Shown piece after piece: positions 25,657-33,513 of a stretch of 64,000 nucleotides of DNA. The DNA comes from SG8-38 sp041576815. GTDB taxonomy: Bacteria; Myxococcota_A; Polyangia; Polyangiales; Houyiibacteriaceae. The notes under the pieces are model-generated. The model did no database searches. It was not told the origin of the DNA and saw only the letters and a program-made list of their open reading frames with translations. Position 1 is the first letter of the stretch. Each line of letters begins with the position of its first letter. The DNA is taken from contig JBFGKE010000009.1 of the NCBI GenBank assembly GCA_041576815.1, forward strand, positions 32,399 through 96,398, written 5' to 3'. The translations under genes were made by a program, and so were the position numbers.

Positions 25657-26523
25657 ATGCTCGTAGAGTCGGAGTTTCAAAACGTGACGAGCGGCGCGCA
25701 AACTTGGCGCTACAACGACTCGGGGCAAGGGGAGCCGGTCGTGCTGTTCCACGGGTTCCCAGACACGCCGCATTCGTATGCAGGAATTGCACGCGCACTG
25801 AACGGATCCGGTTATCGCACCGTTTTGCCTTACCTGCGCGGCTACCATCCCGATACGATGGTGAAGGGGCGCCCGTACGACGCGCTGCACTTGGCGGGAG
25901 ACGCGATTGGGCTGCTCGATGCACTCGGTTTGGAGTCGGCGGTGTTGGTCGGTCACGACTGGGGCGCGACGCTCGTGTACGGAGCGGCTGCGATGGCGCC
26001 GGAGCGTGTGCGGGCGATTGTGCCCATTGCAATCCCGCACCCGCGCACGCTGAAGCCCGACGGCGCGATCAAGGCCATGGGAATGCTGGTGATGGCGCGG
26101 CACTTTCTCTACTTCAAGCTGCCTTGGGCGGAGGCTGGAACGCGGCGCAACGATTTCGCTTACGTGGAGGAGCTCTACCGTCGGTGGGCGCCCGGATGGC
26201 AGGGCCCCGAGCGTGACGCCGCGGTTGCGCGCGTGAAGGCAGCGTTCTCCGACCCCGAAGTGTTGTCGGCCGCCATCGACTACTACCGCGCGCTCGGGTC
26301 GGACGTGGACCCGCGCGTGAAAGCCCCGATTCGCTGCAGCGGGCTGATGGTGGCTGGAGGCAAGGACTTCGGCGGCCACCTCGGGCCCTATAAGAAGTCC
26401 CAGTCTCTCTTCGGCGGCGGCGCCGAGCTGGTCGTCATGCCCGAGGCAGGTCACTGGCCCCACCGAGAGGACGAGTCCCAGTTCAAGGACGCCCTCCTCC
26501 GCTTCCTCCGCAGCCTCGCGTAA
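25657..26523 (+). CDS. Epoxide-hydrolase-type alpha/beta hydrolase
   Basis: A 288-residue alpha/beta hydrolase. The oxyanion segment FHGFPDTPHS, the nucleophile elbow VGHDWGA with Asp as nucleophile, and the C-terminal histidine in EAGHWPHRE are all visible. Asp instead of Ser points to epoxide hydrolase or haloalkane dehalogenase chemistry. The ATG at 25657 is preceded by GGGAGGGCG; an earlier in-frame start at 25609 lacks such a site. The gene is followed by the first copy of a palindromic repeat. Confidence 0.85.
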   Translation: MLVESEFQNVTSGAQTWRYNDSGQGEPVVLFHGFPDTPHSYAGIARALNGSGYRTVLPYLRGYHPDTMVKGRPYDALHLAGDAIGLLDALGLESAVLVGHDWGATLVYGAAAMAPERVRAIVPIAIPHPRTLKPDGAIKAMGMLVMARHFLYFKLPWAEAGTRRNDFAYVEELYRRWAPGWQGPERDAAVARVKAAFSDPEVLSAAIDYYRALGSDVDPRVKAPIRCSGLMVAGGKDFGGHLGPYKKSQSLFGGGAELVVMPEAGHWPHREDESQFKDALLRFLRSLA

Positions 26524-26541
26524 AAAAGGGGACTGTCCCCT
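26523..26541. repeat. Palindromic repeat AAAAAGGGGACTGTCCCC, copy 1
   Basis: A 13-base odd palindrome GGGGACTGTCCCC at 26528-26540 preceded by a run of A. It lies five bases after the hydrolase stop, upstream of arsM. Nineteen bases are shared with copy 2 at 27897. Copies of this kind are dispersed intergenic elements that can act as terminators. Confidence 0.8.
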
Positions 26542-26550
26542 ATATAATTC

Positions 26551-26601
26551 AGTTGACAATTTGGTTGACAGCCTCAACTAATTAGTTGCATCATTCAACT
26601 A
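26551..26601. promoter_or_regulatory. arsM-marR promoter/operator with MarR-type inverted repeats
   Basis: AT-rich region packed with GTTGA/TCAAC half sites: AGTTGACA at 26551-26558, GTTGACA at 26564-26570, the perfect 14-base palindrome CAACTAATTAGTTG at 26575-26588, and TAGTTG-N7-CAACTA at 26583-26601. TTGACA occurs twice and could serve as -35 boxes. The last arm ends three bases before the GGAGG ribosome site of arsM. Such TAGTTG/CAACTA symmetry is typical of MarR-family operators, and a MarR gene follows arsM, so autoregulation is likely. Confidence 0.7.
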
Positions 26602-26613
26602 TTGGAGGCGCGG

Positions 26614-27459
26614 ATGGACAAAGAACGAGTACATGAGGTCGTGAAGTCGGGGTACGGCGAGGTCGCGAAGAAGGGCGGAGGCTGTTGCGAGCCCGCGTCG
26701 ACCCCGTCCTCGGGCTGCTGCGGCGAGACGACGTCGAGCCCCCACGCCAAGACCGCGTCGATGCTCGGATATTCGCCGGAGGACATCACGGGGGCGGCCG
26801 CCGAGGCGAATCTCGGGCTCGGCTGTGGAAACCCGACCGCCCTCGCGAGCCTGAAACCGGGCGAGACGGTGGTTGACCTCGGCTCCGGCGCCGGATTCGA
26901 CGCGCTCCTCTCGGCCGAGAAGCTCGGCCCCGAGGGGCGGTTCATCGGCGTGGACATGACTCCGGAGATGTTGGAGCGCGCGCGAACCAACGCGGTGAAC
27001 GCCGGGCACGCTCGCACCGTGGAGTTTCGTGAGGGCCTCATCGAGAACCTGCCGGTGGCCTCGGAGAGCGTGGATGTGGTGATCTCCAACTGCGTCATCA
27101 ATCTCAGCCCGGACAAGCCGCAGGTCTTTCGCGAGGCTTACCGGGTGCTCAAGCCCGGTGGGCGTTTGGCCGTGAGCGACATCGTGCTCAGCGAGCCTCT
27201 GCCCGCGGCTGTCACCGATCTGGCTGCGAGTTGGATTGCGTGCGTGGGCGGTGCGTCGACCGAGAAGGAATATCTCGGTTACATGCGCGACGCGGGATTC
27301 ATGGACGTCGAGTTCACGCGTAAGCCCGCGGCGCCACTGCTGACCCCGAACCTGCAAGACCCGATGTGGAAGGCGGCGGTCGAGATGATCGGGCAAGAGC
27401 GGATCGACGAAATCGCCGATACCGTCTTCAGCTACTCGATCACCGCGCGCAAGCGATGA
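26614..27459 (+). CDS. arsM: Arsenite S-adenosylmethionine methyltransferase ArsM
   Basis: Methylates arsenite using SAM. All cysteines expected of the family are present in 281 residues: the N-terminal pairs C24C25 and C35C36, C71 (LGCGNPT), C160 (SNCVINLSPDKP) and C210 (WIACVGGAS). The SAM loop is VVDLGSGAGFDA. The ATG at 26614 follows GGAGG by five bases; a TTG at 26602 is in frame but has no site. It shares a four-base overlap with the marR gene. An adjacent arsR, arsC or arsB is absent from the window, so control by MarR is unusual. Confidence 0.9.
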   Translation: MDKERVHEVVKSGYGEVAKKGGGCCEPASTPSSGCCGETTSSPHAKTASMLGYSPEDITGAAAEANLGLGCGNPTALASLKPGETVVDLGSGAGFDALLSAEKLGPEGRFIGVDMTPEMLERARTNAVNAGHARTVEFREGLIENLPVASESVDVVISNCVINLSPDKPQVFREAYRVLKPGGRLAVSDIVLSEPLPAAVTDLAASWIACVGGASTEKEYLGYMRDAGFMDVEFTRKPAAPLLTPNLQDPMWKAAVEMIGQERIDEIADTVFSYSITARKR

Positions 27460-27890
27460 CCTCGGTCTTCGAAGATGTGATAGCGTTCTGCCGCATGTTC
27501 TCCTCGTTTGAACGCGAGGAGATCTGCTGCGGAACGGTGACTCCCTCACAGTGTGTGCTTCTACAGACGTTGACCGAGGGGGAGTGGGACGTGTCTACGC
27601 TCGCCGCGCAGTCGCGTGTCACGAAAGGGGCGATGACGCGCCTGGTCGACGGACTCGAAGCGCGCGGTTGGGTCAAGCGCGAAAAAGCGAAAGACGACGG
27701 GCGGCGCGTCGTCGTGGCGCTGACCGCAAGCGGGAAAAAAGAGGCAGCCCGCCTTGCACGTCTCACCGAGCAAAGCATCGCGACGATCCTCGAGCGGATT
27801 CCAAAGACCGAGCGCGAGCAGGTGATCCGAAGCCTGCACCTACTCCGTCAGGCCGCCGAACAAACCCGTGCGCAGCTAGACTGCTGCTAG
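27456..27890 (+). CDS. MarR-family transcriptional regulator with cysteine pairs
   Basis: A 144-residue winged-helix regulator. The helix-turn-helix lies around residues 45-75 (TLAAQSRVTKGAMTRLVDGLE) with the beta wing KREKAKDDGRR. Cysteines are C12, C24C25 (EEICCGTV) and a terminal CC at 143-144, which could bind As(III) and give arsenic sensing. That function is inferred. ATG at 27456 overlaps the arsM stop by four bases, so it is co-translated with arsM and probably represses the shared operator. Confidence 0.82.
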   Translation: MTSVFEDVIAFCRMFSSFEREEICCGTVTPSQCVLLQTLTEGEWDVSTLAAQSRVTKGAMTRLVDGLEARGWVKREKAKDDGRRVVVALTASGKKEAARLARLTEQSIATILERIPKTEREQVIRSLHLLRQAAEQTRAQLDCC

Positions 27891-27896
27891 GCTCGC

Positions 27897-27919
27897 AAAA
27901 AGGGGACTGTCCCCTTTTT
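27897..27919. repeat. Palindromic repeat AAAAAGGGGACTGTCCCCTTTTT, copy 2
   Basis: A 23-base near-perfect palindrome centred on a single T, in the 37-base gap between the convergent marR and acyl-CoA ligase genes. With a stem of GGGGA/TCCCC and T runs on both sides it can serve as a bidirectional intrinsic terminator. It shares 19 bases with copy 1, in the same orientation. Confidence 0.85.
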
Positions 27920-27927
27920 GTGAGCGG

Positions 27928-29559
27928 CTAGCTCGTGGTGAGGATTTCTAACTTGCCTTGGGCGTGGTGGGTGCGGAGGACTTTCTTGTCGAACTTGCCG
28001 ACACTGGTTTTCGGGATTTCGTCGATGAAGGTCCACCGCTCGGGGAGCCACCACTTGGCCACTTTGTCTTCCAGGTACGCGCGGAGAGCTTCCGGGGTCA
28101 CCGCGCTGCCCTCTTTTCGGACGACGCAGGCCAGGGGGCGCTCGTCCCACTTGTCGTCGGGCACACCGACGACGGCCGCTTCGACGACCTCGGGATGTGC
28201 GATGATTTCGTTCTCGAGCTCGACCGACGAGATCCACTCCCCGCCGGATTTGATCACGTCTTTCGAGCGATCCGTGATTTGCACGTAACCGCGTGGATCG
28301 ATGAAGCCGACGTCGCCGGTCCGCAGCCAGCCGTCGTGGAACTTCTCGGACGCGTCGACTCCGTAATAGCTGCCGGTGACCCAAGGGCCCCGAGCCTCGA
28401 TTTCCCCAACCGACTCGCCGTCCCAAGGAAGCTCAGCGCCCTCCCCGTCGACGATGCGAAGCTCGATCCCCGCAACGGCGCGTCCCGTCCGAACACGATA
28501 CCTCCACGCGTCCTCTCCCTCGACGCCTCGTGGGACCAACGCCACCGAGCCGACCGGACTGGTTTCGGTCATGCCCCAAAGCTGCAAAATCGTCACCCCG
28601 TACCGTTCTTCGAACGCCTGCATCAACGACCGTGGAACGGCAGCCCCACCGCAGACCACGAGCCGAAACGACGACAGATCGATGTCCTCGTCCTCGCCGT
28701 AGTTGAGCACGGCAGTCCAAATGCTCGGCACCGCACCGGCGAGGGTGGGCCGGTGCCGCTCGATCATTCGAACGAGCGGCTTGGGCTGAAGAAAACGGCT
28801 CGGCTGAAGGAAGTCGGTCCCCACCCACCAGCCAGCATAGGGCAGGCCCCAGCAGTTTGCGTGAAACATCGGGACGATGGTGAGCACCATGTCGTGCTCG
28901 TTGAGGCCCATCACTGCACCCGATGTGATCCCATACGAGTGCAGCACGGTCGATCGGTGGCTGTACACGACGCCTTTCGGATCTCCGGTCGTGCCGCTCG
29001 TGTACGCCATCGATGCGGGCGCACGCTCATCGAGCAGCGGCCACGCGATGCCGGGGCTTTCGGACGCGAGCAGCTCTTCGTAGCGGTGCAGCTCCGCGCG
29101 AGGCGCCTCCCGAAGAGCCGCCTCGTCACCGCTGCCCACGACGACGATGTGCTCGACCGTCTCCAGCTGGTTGGCGACGGGCGCCAGTACCGACACGAGC
29201 GTGTCGTCGACGATGATGACCTTGTCGCGAGCGTGATTGACGATGAAGGCGAGCTGCTCGGGAAACAAACGGATGTTGAGCGTGTGCATAACCGCGCCCA
29301 TCGAAGAGATCGCGAAGTACGCCTCGAGGTGCGGTTGGTCGTTCCAGCAGAACGTGGCGACCCTGTCTTCGCGCTGCACGCCGAGCTTTTCGAGCGCCTT
29401 GGCGAGTTGCTCGGTTCGGTCGGCGACCTCCGCATACGTGCTGATGCGGTCGCTCCCCTCCCCCGCGGTGATGACGCGACTCTCGGGGTAGAGGCGTCGC
29501 CCGTGCTCGAACAGGTCCGAGATCAAAAGGGGCCTGTCCATCATCGTCGAAAAGCTCAC
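27928..29559 (-). CDS. Medium/long-chain acyl-CoA synthetase (AMP-forming)
   Basis: Adenylate-forming ligase of 543 residues that activates a fatty acid with ATP and CoA. Motifs: AYTSGTTGDPKGVVYSHRS (P-loop), LWGMTETSPVG (substrate/AMP), GWLRTGDVGFID, DRSKDVIKSGGEWIS and the C-terminal catalytic lysine in PKTSVGKFDKK. It has no membrane segment. It converges with marR, and the gene upstream, 27 bases away on the same strand, encodes the ferredoxin/CDGSH protein, so they may be co-transcribed. Confidence 0.92.
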   Translation of the reverse strand: MSFSTMMDRPLLISDLFEHGRRLYPESRVITAGEGSDRISTYAEVADRTEQLAKALEKLGVQREDRVATFCWNDQPHLEAYFAISSMGAVMHTLNIRLFPEQLAFIVNHARDKVIIVDDTLVSVLAPVANQLETVEHIVVVGSGDEAALREAPRAELHRYEELLASESPGIAWPLLDERAPASMAYTSGTTGDPKGVVYSHRSTVLHSYGITSGAVMGLNEHDMVLTIVPMFHANCWGLPYAGWWVGTDFLQPSRFLQPKPLVRMIERHRPTLAGAVPSIWTAVLNYGEDEDIDLSSFRLVVCGGAAVPRSLMQAFEERYGVTILQLWGMTETSPVGSVALVPRGVEGEDAWRYRVRTGRAVAGIELRIVDGEGAELPWDGESVGEIEARGPWVTGSYYGVDASEKFHDGWLRTGDVGFIDPRGYVQITDRSKDVIKSGGEWISSVELENEIIAHPEVVEAAVVGVPDDKWDERPLACVVRKEGSAVTPEALRAYLEDKVAKWWLPERWTFIDEIPKTSVGKFDKKVLRTHHAQGKLEILTTS

Positions 29560-29586
29560 GGGTGACCTCCTTCCGCCTCGTCCGCT

Positions 29587-30240
29587 TCAATCGGCCGCGA
29601 AGCCCGCGTCTTTGTGCGACCCATCGCAGAACGGCTTGTTCTTCGACTGCCCGCAGCGGCAGAGCGCGGCTTTCTTGCCCGTCCACGCTTTTCGCCCGGT
29701 CGCGGCAGCGATGGTGAAGTTGCCCTTCAGCAGCAGCGGCCCGTTTGGCGCTCGCTCGATTTTCAGCGTTCCTCCGGGAGCATCGAACCCATCGCCGCTC
29801 TCGCCAACGGCGCCGTAGTCTTTGAAGCCGATCTCCTCGTGGCTGTTGTCGCAAAACGGCTTGTTCTTGGACGCCCCGCAGCGACACAGCGCGGCGCGAA
29901 AACGCACGCCGGGCATGTCCTCGGCGGCCCCGTCGATCTCGAGATCGCCGCGAACGTAGAGCGGGCCGTTGTACATCACCGACACGACGTTTTCGCGCTC
30001 TGCCGCTTCCCGTTTGCTCCCATCCTTTCGCTCGTAGGTCAGCGCCCCGCTCGGACATCGCCCCACGACATCCGCGACTTCGTCAGTGCTCACGCGGTCC
30101 GGCTCGCACCAAGGCTTTCGGTCGCCGACGAACAGCTCGTTGTTGGCCCGGCCGCACTCGCCCACGTGAATGCAGAGTCTTCCGTCCCAATAGACGTTCG
30201 TGTCGGCGCCCTCGTATTTGACAGTCTTGTCGTCGCTCAT
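29587..30240 (-). CDS. Divergent 4Fe-4S ferredoxin fused to two CDGSH Fe-S domains
   Basis: A 217-residue iron-sulfur protein. Residues 15-70 are a divergent mono-cluster ferredoxin (Fer4_19 type) with C23, C29, C45 and C62 (RCPSGALTYE). Two CDGSH [2Fe-2S] units follow: C119/C121/C130/H134 (CRCGASKNKPFCDNSH) and C194/C196/C205/H209 (CRCGQSKNKPFCDGSH). The protein should carry up to three clusters and act in electron transfer or redox sensing. The neighbouring acyl-CoA ligase suggests lipid metabolism, but this is only positional. Confidence 0.9.
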   Translation of the reverse strand: MSDDKTVKYEGADTNVYWDGRLCIHVGECGRANNELFVGDRKPWCEPDRVSTDEVADVVGRCPSGALTYERKDGSKREAAERENVVSVMYNGPLYVRGDLEIDGAAEDMPGVRFRAALCRCGASKNKPFCDNSHEEIGFKDYGAVGESGDGFDAPGGTLKIERAPNGPLLLKGNFTIAAATGRKAWTGKKAALCRCGQSKNKPFCDGSHKDAGFAAD

Positions 30241-30367
30241 GCGGTCCCTCCATGCGGCGGCAGCGAAGCCCGCCCGAAACGGTTTTCTACTACAGAGGTC
30301 GACGAACGACTACCTGCAACGGCTCCAATCGCTCGACACCTCCGGCCGTGGTAAGCATGCTGTCCTC

Positions 30368-31291
30368 ATGGGGCATCAGCACCATCACCACGCGACCGCA
30401 GCCGAAGTGAACGGAAACCGCCGGCGGCTGACCCTGGCGCTGATCCTGACCGCGACTTACATGGTTGCCGAGATCATCGGCGGGCTCGCTGCAAACTCCC
30501 TCGCACTGCTGGCCGACGCCGGGCACATGCTATCCGACGCCGCGGCGCTCGGCCTGTCGCTCGTCGCAGTGGTCTTTGCCCAAAGACCGGCCACCCAGCA
30601 CCGCACATACGGTTTTCATCGCGCCGAGATCCTCGCAGCGCTCGTCAACGGTGGCCTGCTTCTGGCGCTCGCTGTTCTCATCGCGCGGGAGGCCTGGGAG
30701 CGGCTCGCTGCGCCTCCCGAAGTGCAGGGCAGCCTGATGCTCGCAATCGCATTCGGCGGCCTGCTGATCAACGTCGCGAATCTGGCGATCCTGAGCGGCG
30801 GCCGAAGCACCAATCTCAACATCCGGGGCGCGTGGCTCCACGTGATGGCCGATGCGCTCGGAAGCGTGGGGGCGATGTCCGCCGGCGCTGCCATCTATTT
30901 TTTCGGTTGGCGATGGGCCGACCCGATCGCTTCGTTCCTCATCGCTGCCCTCGTGCTCTACTCGGCATGGGGCCTCATCCGCGAGACGCTCGACGTACTG
31001 ATGGAGGGCGTCCCCAAAGGCATTTCGGTGGACGACGTGACAAAGGCGCTGAAGGAGCTCCCTGGCGTGCTCGATGCTCACGATCTTCACGTTTGGTCGC
31101 TGACCAGCGGCCGCAACTTCGCAACGGCCCACTTGGTCATCCGCGAAGATGCCGACCATCAAAAAGCCATCGATGACGCCAACCGGATTTTGGCTGCTCG
31201 GTTCGCGATTCAGCACGCGACGATCCAAGTGGAGCACGACGAGCTCGCGAGCCAGTGCAATCCGTGCGGCCCGACTGCGGCCGCCGGCTGA
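30368..31291 (+). CDS. Cation diffusion facilitator (Zn/Co/Cd exporter, ZitB/CzcD-like)
   Basis: A 307-residue CDF exporter with six membrane spans and a cytoplasmic C-terminal domain. A His-rich start (GHQHHHHA), the metal-site motifs LADAGHMLSD in span 2 and HVMADALGS in span 5, and the carboxyl domain (DAHDLHVWSLTSG) are visible. It exports Zn or related ions using protons. The ATG at 30368 has little ribosome-site sequence; the longer frame from 30200 overlaps the divergent CDGSH gene. Regulation is not evident. Confidence 0.9.
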   Translation: MGHQHHHHATAAEVNGNRRRLTLALILTATYMVAEIIGGLAANSLALLADAGHMLSDAAALGLSLVAVVFAQRPATQHRTYGFHRAEILAALVNGGLLLALAVLIAREAWERLAAPPEVQGSLMLAIAFGGLLINVANLAILSGGRSTNLNIRGAWLHVMADALGSVGAMSAGAAIYFFGWRWADPIASFLIAALVLYSAWGLIRETLDVLMEGVPKGISVDDVTKALKELPGVLDAHDLHVWSLTSGRNFATAHLVIREDADHQKAIDDANRILAARFAIQHATIQVEHDELASQCNPCGPTAAAG

Positions 31292-31297
31292 ATCACG

Positions 31298-31510
31298 TCA
31301 CGCGCTCGCCGGCGGCTTTCGAGCACACTCGGCGCAGATGCAGACTTTGGCCTGCGCCTCGGCCGGGATGGCGGCAAGCGCCTCCGCGCTCATCGTCGCG
31401 GCCATGCACCAGCACGAGTCCGGTTCCCTGCCCGCCGCAACGGCGCACTCGTTCGGTTTGCCGCACAGCGGGCAACGCGTCGTGTCGCTCAGGTCGAGGG
31501 GCTCGGTCAT
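31298..31510 (-). CDS. Cysteine-rich CWC family protein
   Basis: A 70-residue protein with cysteines arranged as CPLC, C22, CWC (C33/C35) and CICAEC, matching the cysteine-rich CWC family (PF14375). It probably binds zinc. It starts at ATG 31510, overlapping the preceding stop by four bases. It is likely the last gene of the nhaA-linked run. Confidence 0.8.
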   Translation of the reverse strand: MTEPLDLSDTTRCPLCGKPNECAVAAGREPDSCWCMAATMSAEALAAIPAEAQAKVCICAECARKPPASA

Positions 31511-32148
31511 TCCATTTCCGTGATGGCGTCGATTTCGTCGAACCGCCGCTGGTACAGCTCCTCGATGTAGGTGTGCATCTCGTTGAGCCGGACGACTTGC
31601 TTTGCGGGGGACGCCTCCCGTTCGTTGGCATCGCAAAGCTTGGCGAGCTCCGAAACGGCCTCGAGCGATCTCGACGCGCGGGTCATCGAAATCGCCACGA
31701 GCGCCGTCATCGCGAGGGCAGGCAGTGCAATCATCAAGAACCGCGACCAAACCCCAGGCGGCGTTCGTGCGATCATCCACGGGCTCATGATCATCAAGAT
31801 CAGCGCCGCGAGGCTTGCGAGGAGCCACGGCCCATGCCTCCGCCAAACGTGGCGCCAAGCTCCTGCATCGTTTTCCTGACGTGCCTCCGCACATGGGTCG
31901 GACTCTTTGAGAAACCGAAGCTCGTCCTCGACCGCGTCTGCTAGATCGTCGGCGATGTTCTCGTTGAGACTGACCTGCGAAAGGTCGACTGCTCTCGCCT
32001 CTGAACGCCTCTCCGGGGGGATCATCGAAAAACGGTTGACGTAGACGGTGCGACCCGACTCGCCGGTATACGAGTAAAACACCGGCGCAGACTGCCCGTA
32101 GGCAACCCCGGCCCCAACGCTCACCGCAACTAGAACAAACCAGCGCAT
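31507..32148 (-). CDS. Membrane protein with DUF4124-like N-terminus
   Basis: A 213-residue protein with a signal peptide (FVLVAVSVGAGVAYG) and then YSYTGESGRTVYVNRFSMIPP, which resembles the DUF4124 motif. Two spans follow at about 112-135 and 140-160, then a cytoplasmic or periplasmic helical tail. It overlaps the nhaA stop (ATGA) and the next start by four bases. The function is unknown. A longer in-frame extension of 1045 residues is not real. Confidence 0.65.
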   Translation of the reverse strand: MRWFVLVAVSVGAGVAYGQSAPVFYSYTGESGRTVYVNRFSMIPPERRSEARAVDLSQVSLNENIADDLADAVEDELRFLKESDPCAEARQENDAGAWRHVWRRHGPWLLASLAALILMIMSPWMIARTPPGVWSRFLMIALPALAMTALVAISMTRASRSLEAVSELAKLCDANEREASPAKQVVRLNEMHTYIEELYQRRFDEIDAITEME

Positions 32149-33470
32149 CAGCTCTTCTTCGTCAACGCGGACAGGATGAGCATACCCACGACCGCGCTGG
32201 CGAACGAGCCGATGATGACGCCAATCTTGGCGGCCACCAAAAGATCCCCCGAAAGCCCAAGGGACGCGATGAACAGCGCCATGGTGAAACCGATGCCACC
32301 GAGGAACGCCGCACCGACGAGAATCGGCCAAGTGACGCCCTGGGGCCGAGTGGCCAAACCCAGTTTCACCGCCAAGAACGATGCACCGAAGATGCCGACG
32401 GACTTCCCGAAAAATAGCCCCGCCGCGACGGCGATGCCGACCGGCGCCCCCAGCCCCTCGAGCTCGATGGGCACGCCCGCATTGGCGAGCGCAAAGAGCG
32501 GCATGATCACGAAGGCGGTCCACGGATGAAGCGCGCGTTCGATTCGGGATAGCGGCGCCACCGCTTCTCGTGAGGCAAAGGAGAGGTCGCCGACCAGCAG
32601 CCGCGCCTGCGCCAACGTCGTCTCCGGTTTGCGCAAGGTCTCGTCGGTGTAGCGTAGGAAGTTGAGAAATTTCTCGCCTCCGAGCCACGGCATCGCGGGG
32701 GTCATCAAACCGAGGACGACGCCCGCGATGGTCGGGTGGATGCCCGACTTCAGCGTGCAGAGCCACACCCACGCCCCCGTCAAGACGTAGATCGCCACCG
32801 ACCGCACGCCTAGCTTGCTGAGCGCCGCCACGACGACGAGCCCCACGAGCGCTCCGGCGACCCAGGTAGCGCTGATCGAGGACGTGTAGAAGAGCGCGAT
32901 CACGAGTACTGCAGCCAGGTCGTCGACGATTGCCAACGAGAGCATCAAAACCGTCAGCCCGTGTGGAACGCGCTTGCCGAGAAGCGACAAACATCCGACC
33001 ACGAAGGCAATGTCGGTCGCCATCGGGACGGCCCATCCGTGCTGACCCTCTTTCCCGTACTGCAGCGCGAGGTAAATCGCGACGGGGACGATGACCCCGC
33101 CCGCTGCAGCGGCGACCGGGAGCACGACCTTCTTGGGGTCGCTGAGCTCGCCGATGACGAGCTCGCGTTTGATCTCGAGGCCGATCAAGAAGAAGAAGAT
33201 CGGCATGAGGCCGTCGTTGACCCAGTACCAAAGTGGATAGGACAGCACGAAGTCGTCCACGGCCAACCGAAGCGTCTGGTTCCAAAACGCTTGGTACGTC
33301 TCCGCGTACGGGGAGTTGGCGGCAATGAGCGCGATGGCCGTACACACCAAGAGGACGATGCCGCTCGCCGACTCGATGCGCATGAACGTCTGAATCGACC
33401 GCTGAAGACGTTGAATCGGCCGGCCTGGCAGGTGCGTGATACCCGAGTAGGAGAGGTCTTCTTGGCGCAT
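32148..33470 (-). CDS. nhaA: Na+/H+ antiporter NhaA
   Basis: A 440-residue antiporter with about twelve spans that exchanges Na+ for protons. The proton/ion residues are conserved: D153 (MATDIAF), D183 and D184 (AIVDDLAAV). Other family segments are GLEIKRELVIGELSDPKK and GGIGFTMALFIASLG. The N-terminus is about 50 residues longer than E. coli NhaA. It is coupled to the DUF4124-like gene by an ATGA overlap and divergent from the esterase gene with 43 bases between. Confidence 0.95.
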   Translation of the reverse strand: MRQEDLSYSGITHLPGRPIQRLQRSIQTFMRIESASGIVLLVCTAIALIAANSPYAETYQAFWNQTLRLAVDDFVLSYPLWYWVNDGLMPIFFFLIGLEIKRELVIGELSDPKKVVLPVAAAAGGVIVPVAIYLALQYGKEGQHGWAVPMATDIAFVVGCLSLLGKRVPHGLTVLMLSLAIVDDLAAVLVIALFYTSSISATWVAGALVGLVVVAALSKLGVRSVAIYVLTGAWVWLCTLKSGIHPTIAGVVLGLMTPAMPWLGGEKFLNFLRYTDETLRKPETTLAQARLLVGDLSFASREAVAPLSRIERALHPWTAFVIMPLFALANAGVPIELEGLGAPVGIAVAAGLFFGKSVGIFGASFLAVKLGLATRPQGVTWPILVGAAFLGGIGFTMALFIASLGLSGDLLVAAKIGVIIGSFASAVVGMLILSALTKKS

Positions 33471-33513
33471 TCCGCGACCGGTGTAACTTGGAACGTGCTA
33501 GAAGGCCAGATCG

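Noticed and set aside
27958..29565. Plus-strand open frame of 535 residues
   Set aside because: Antisense shadow of the acyl-CoA synthetase.
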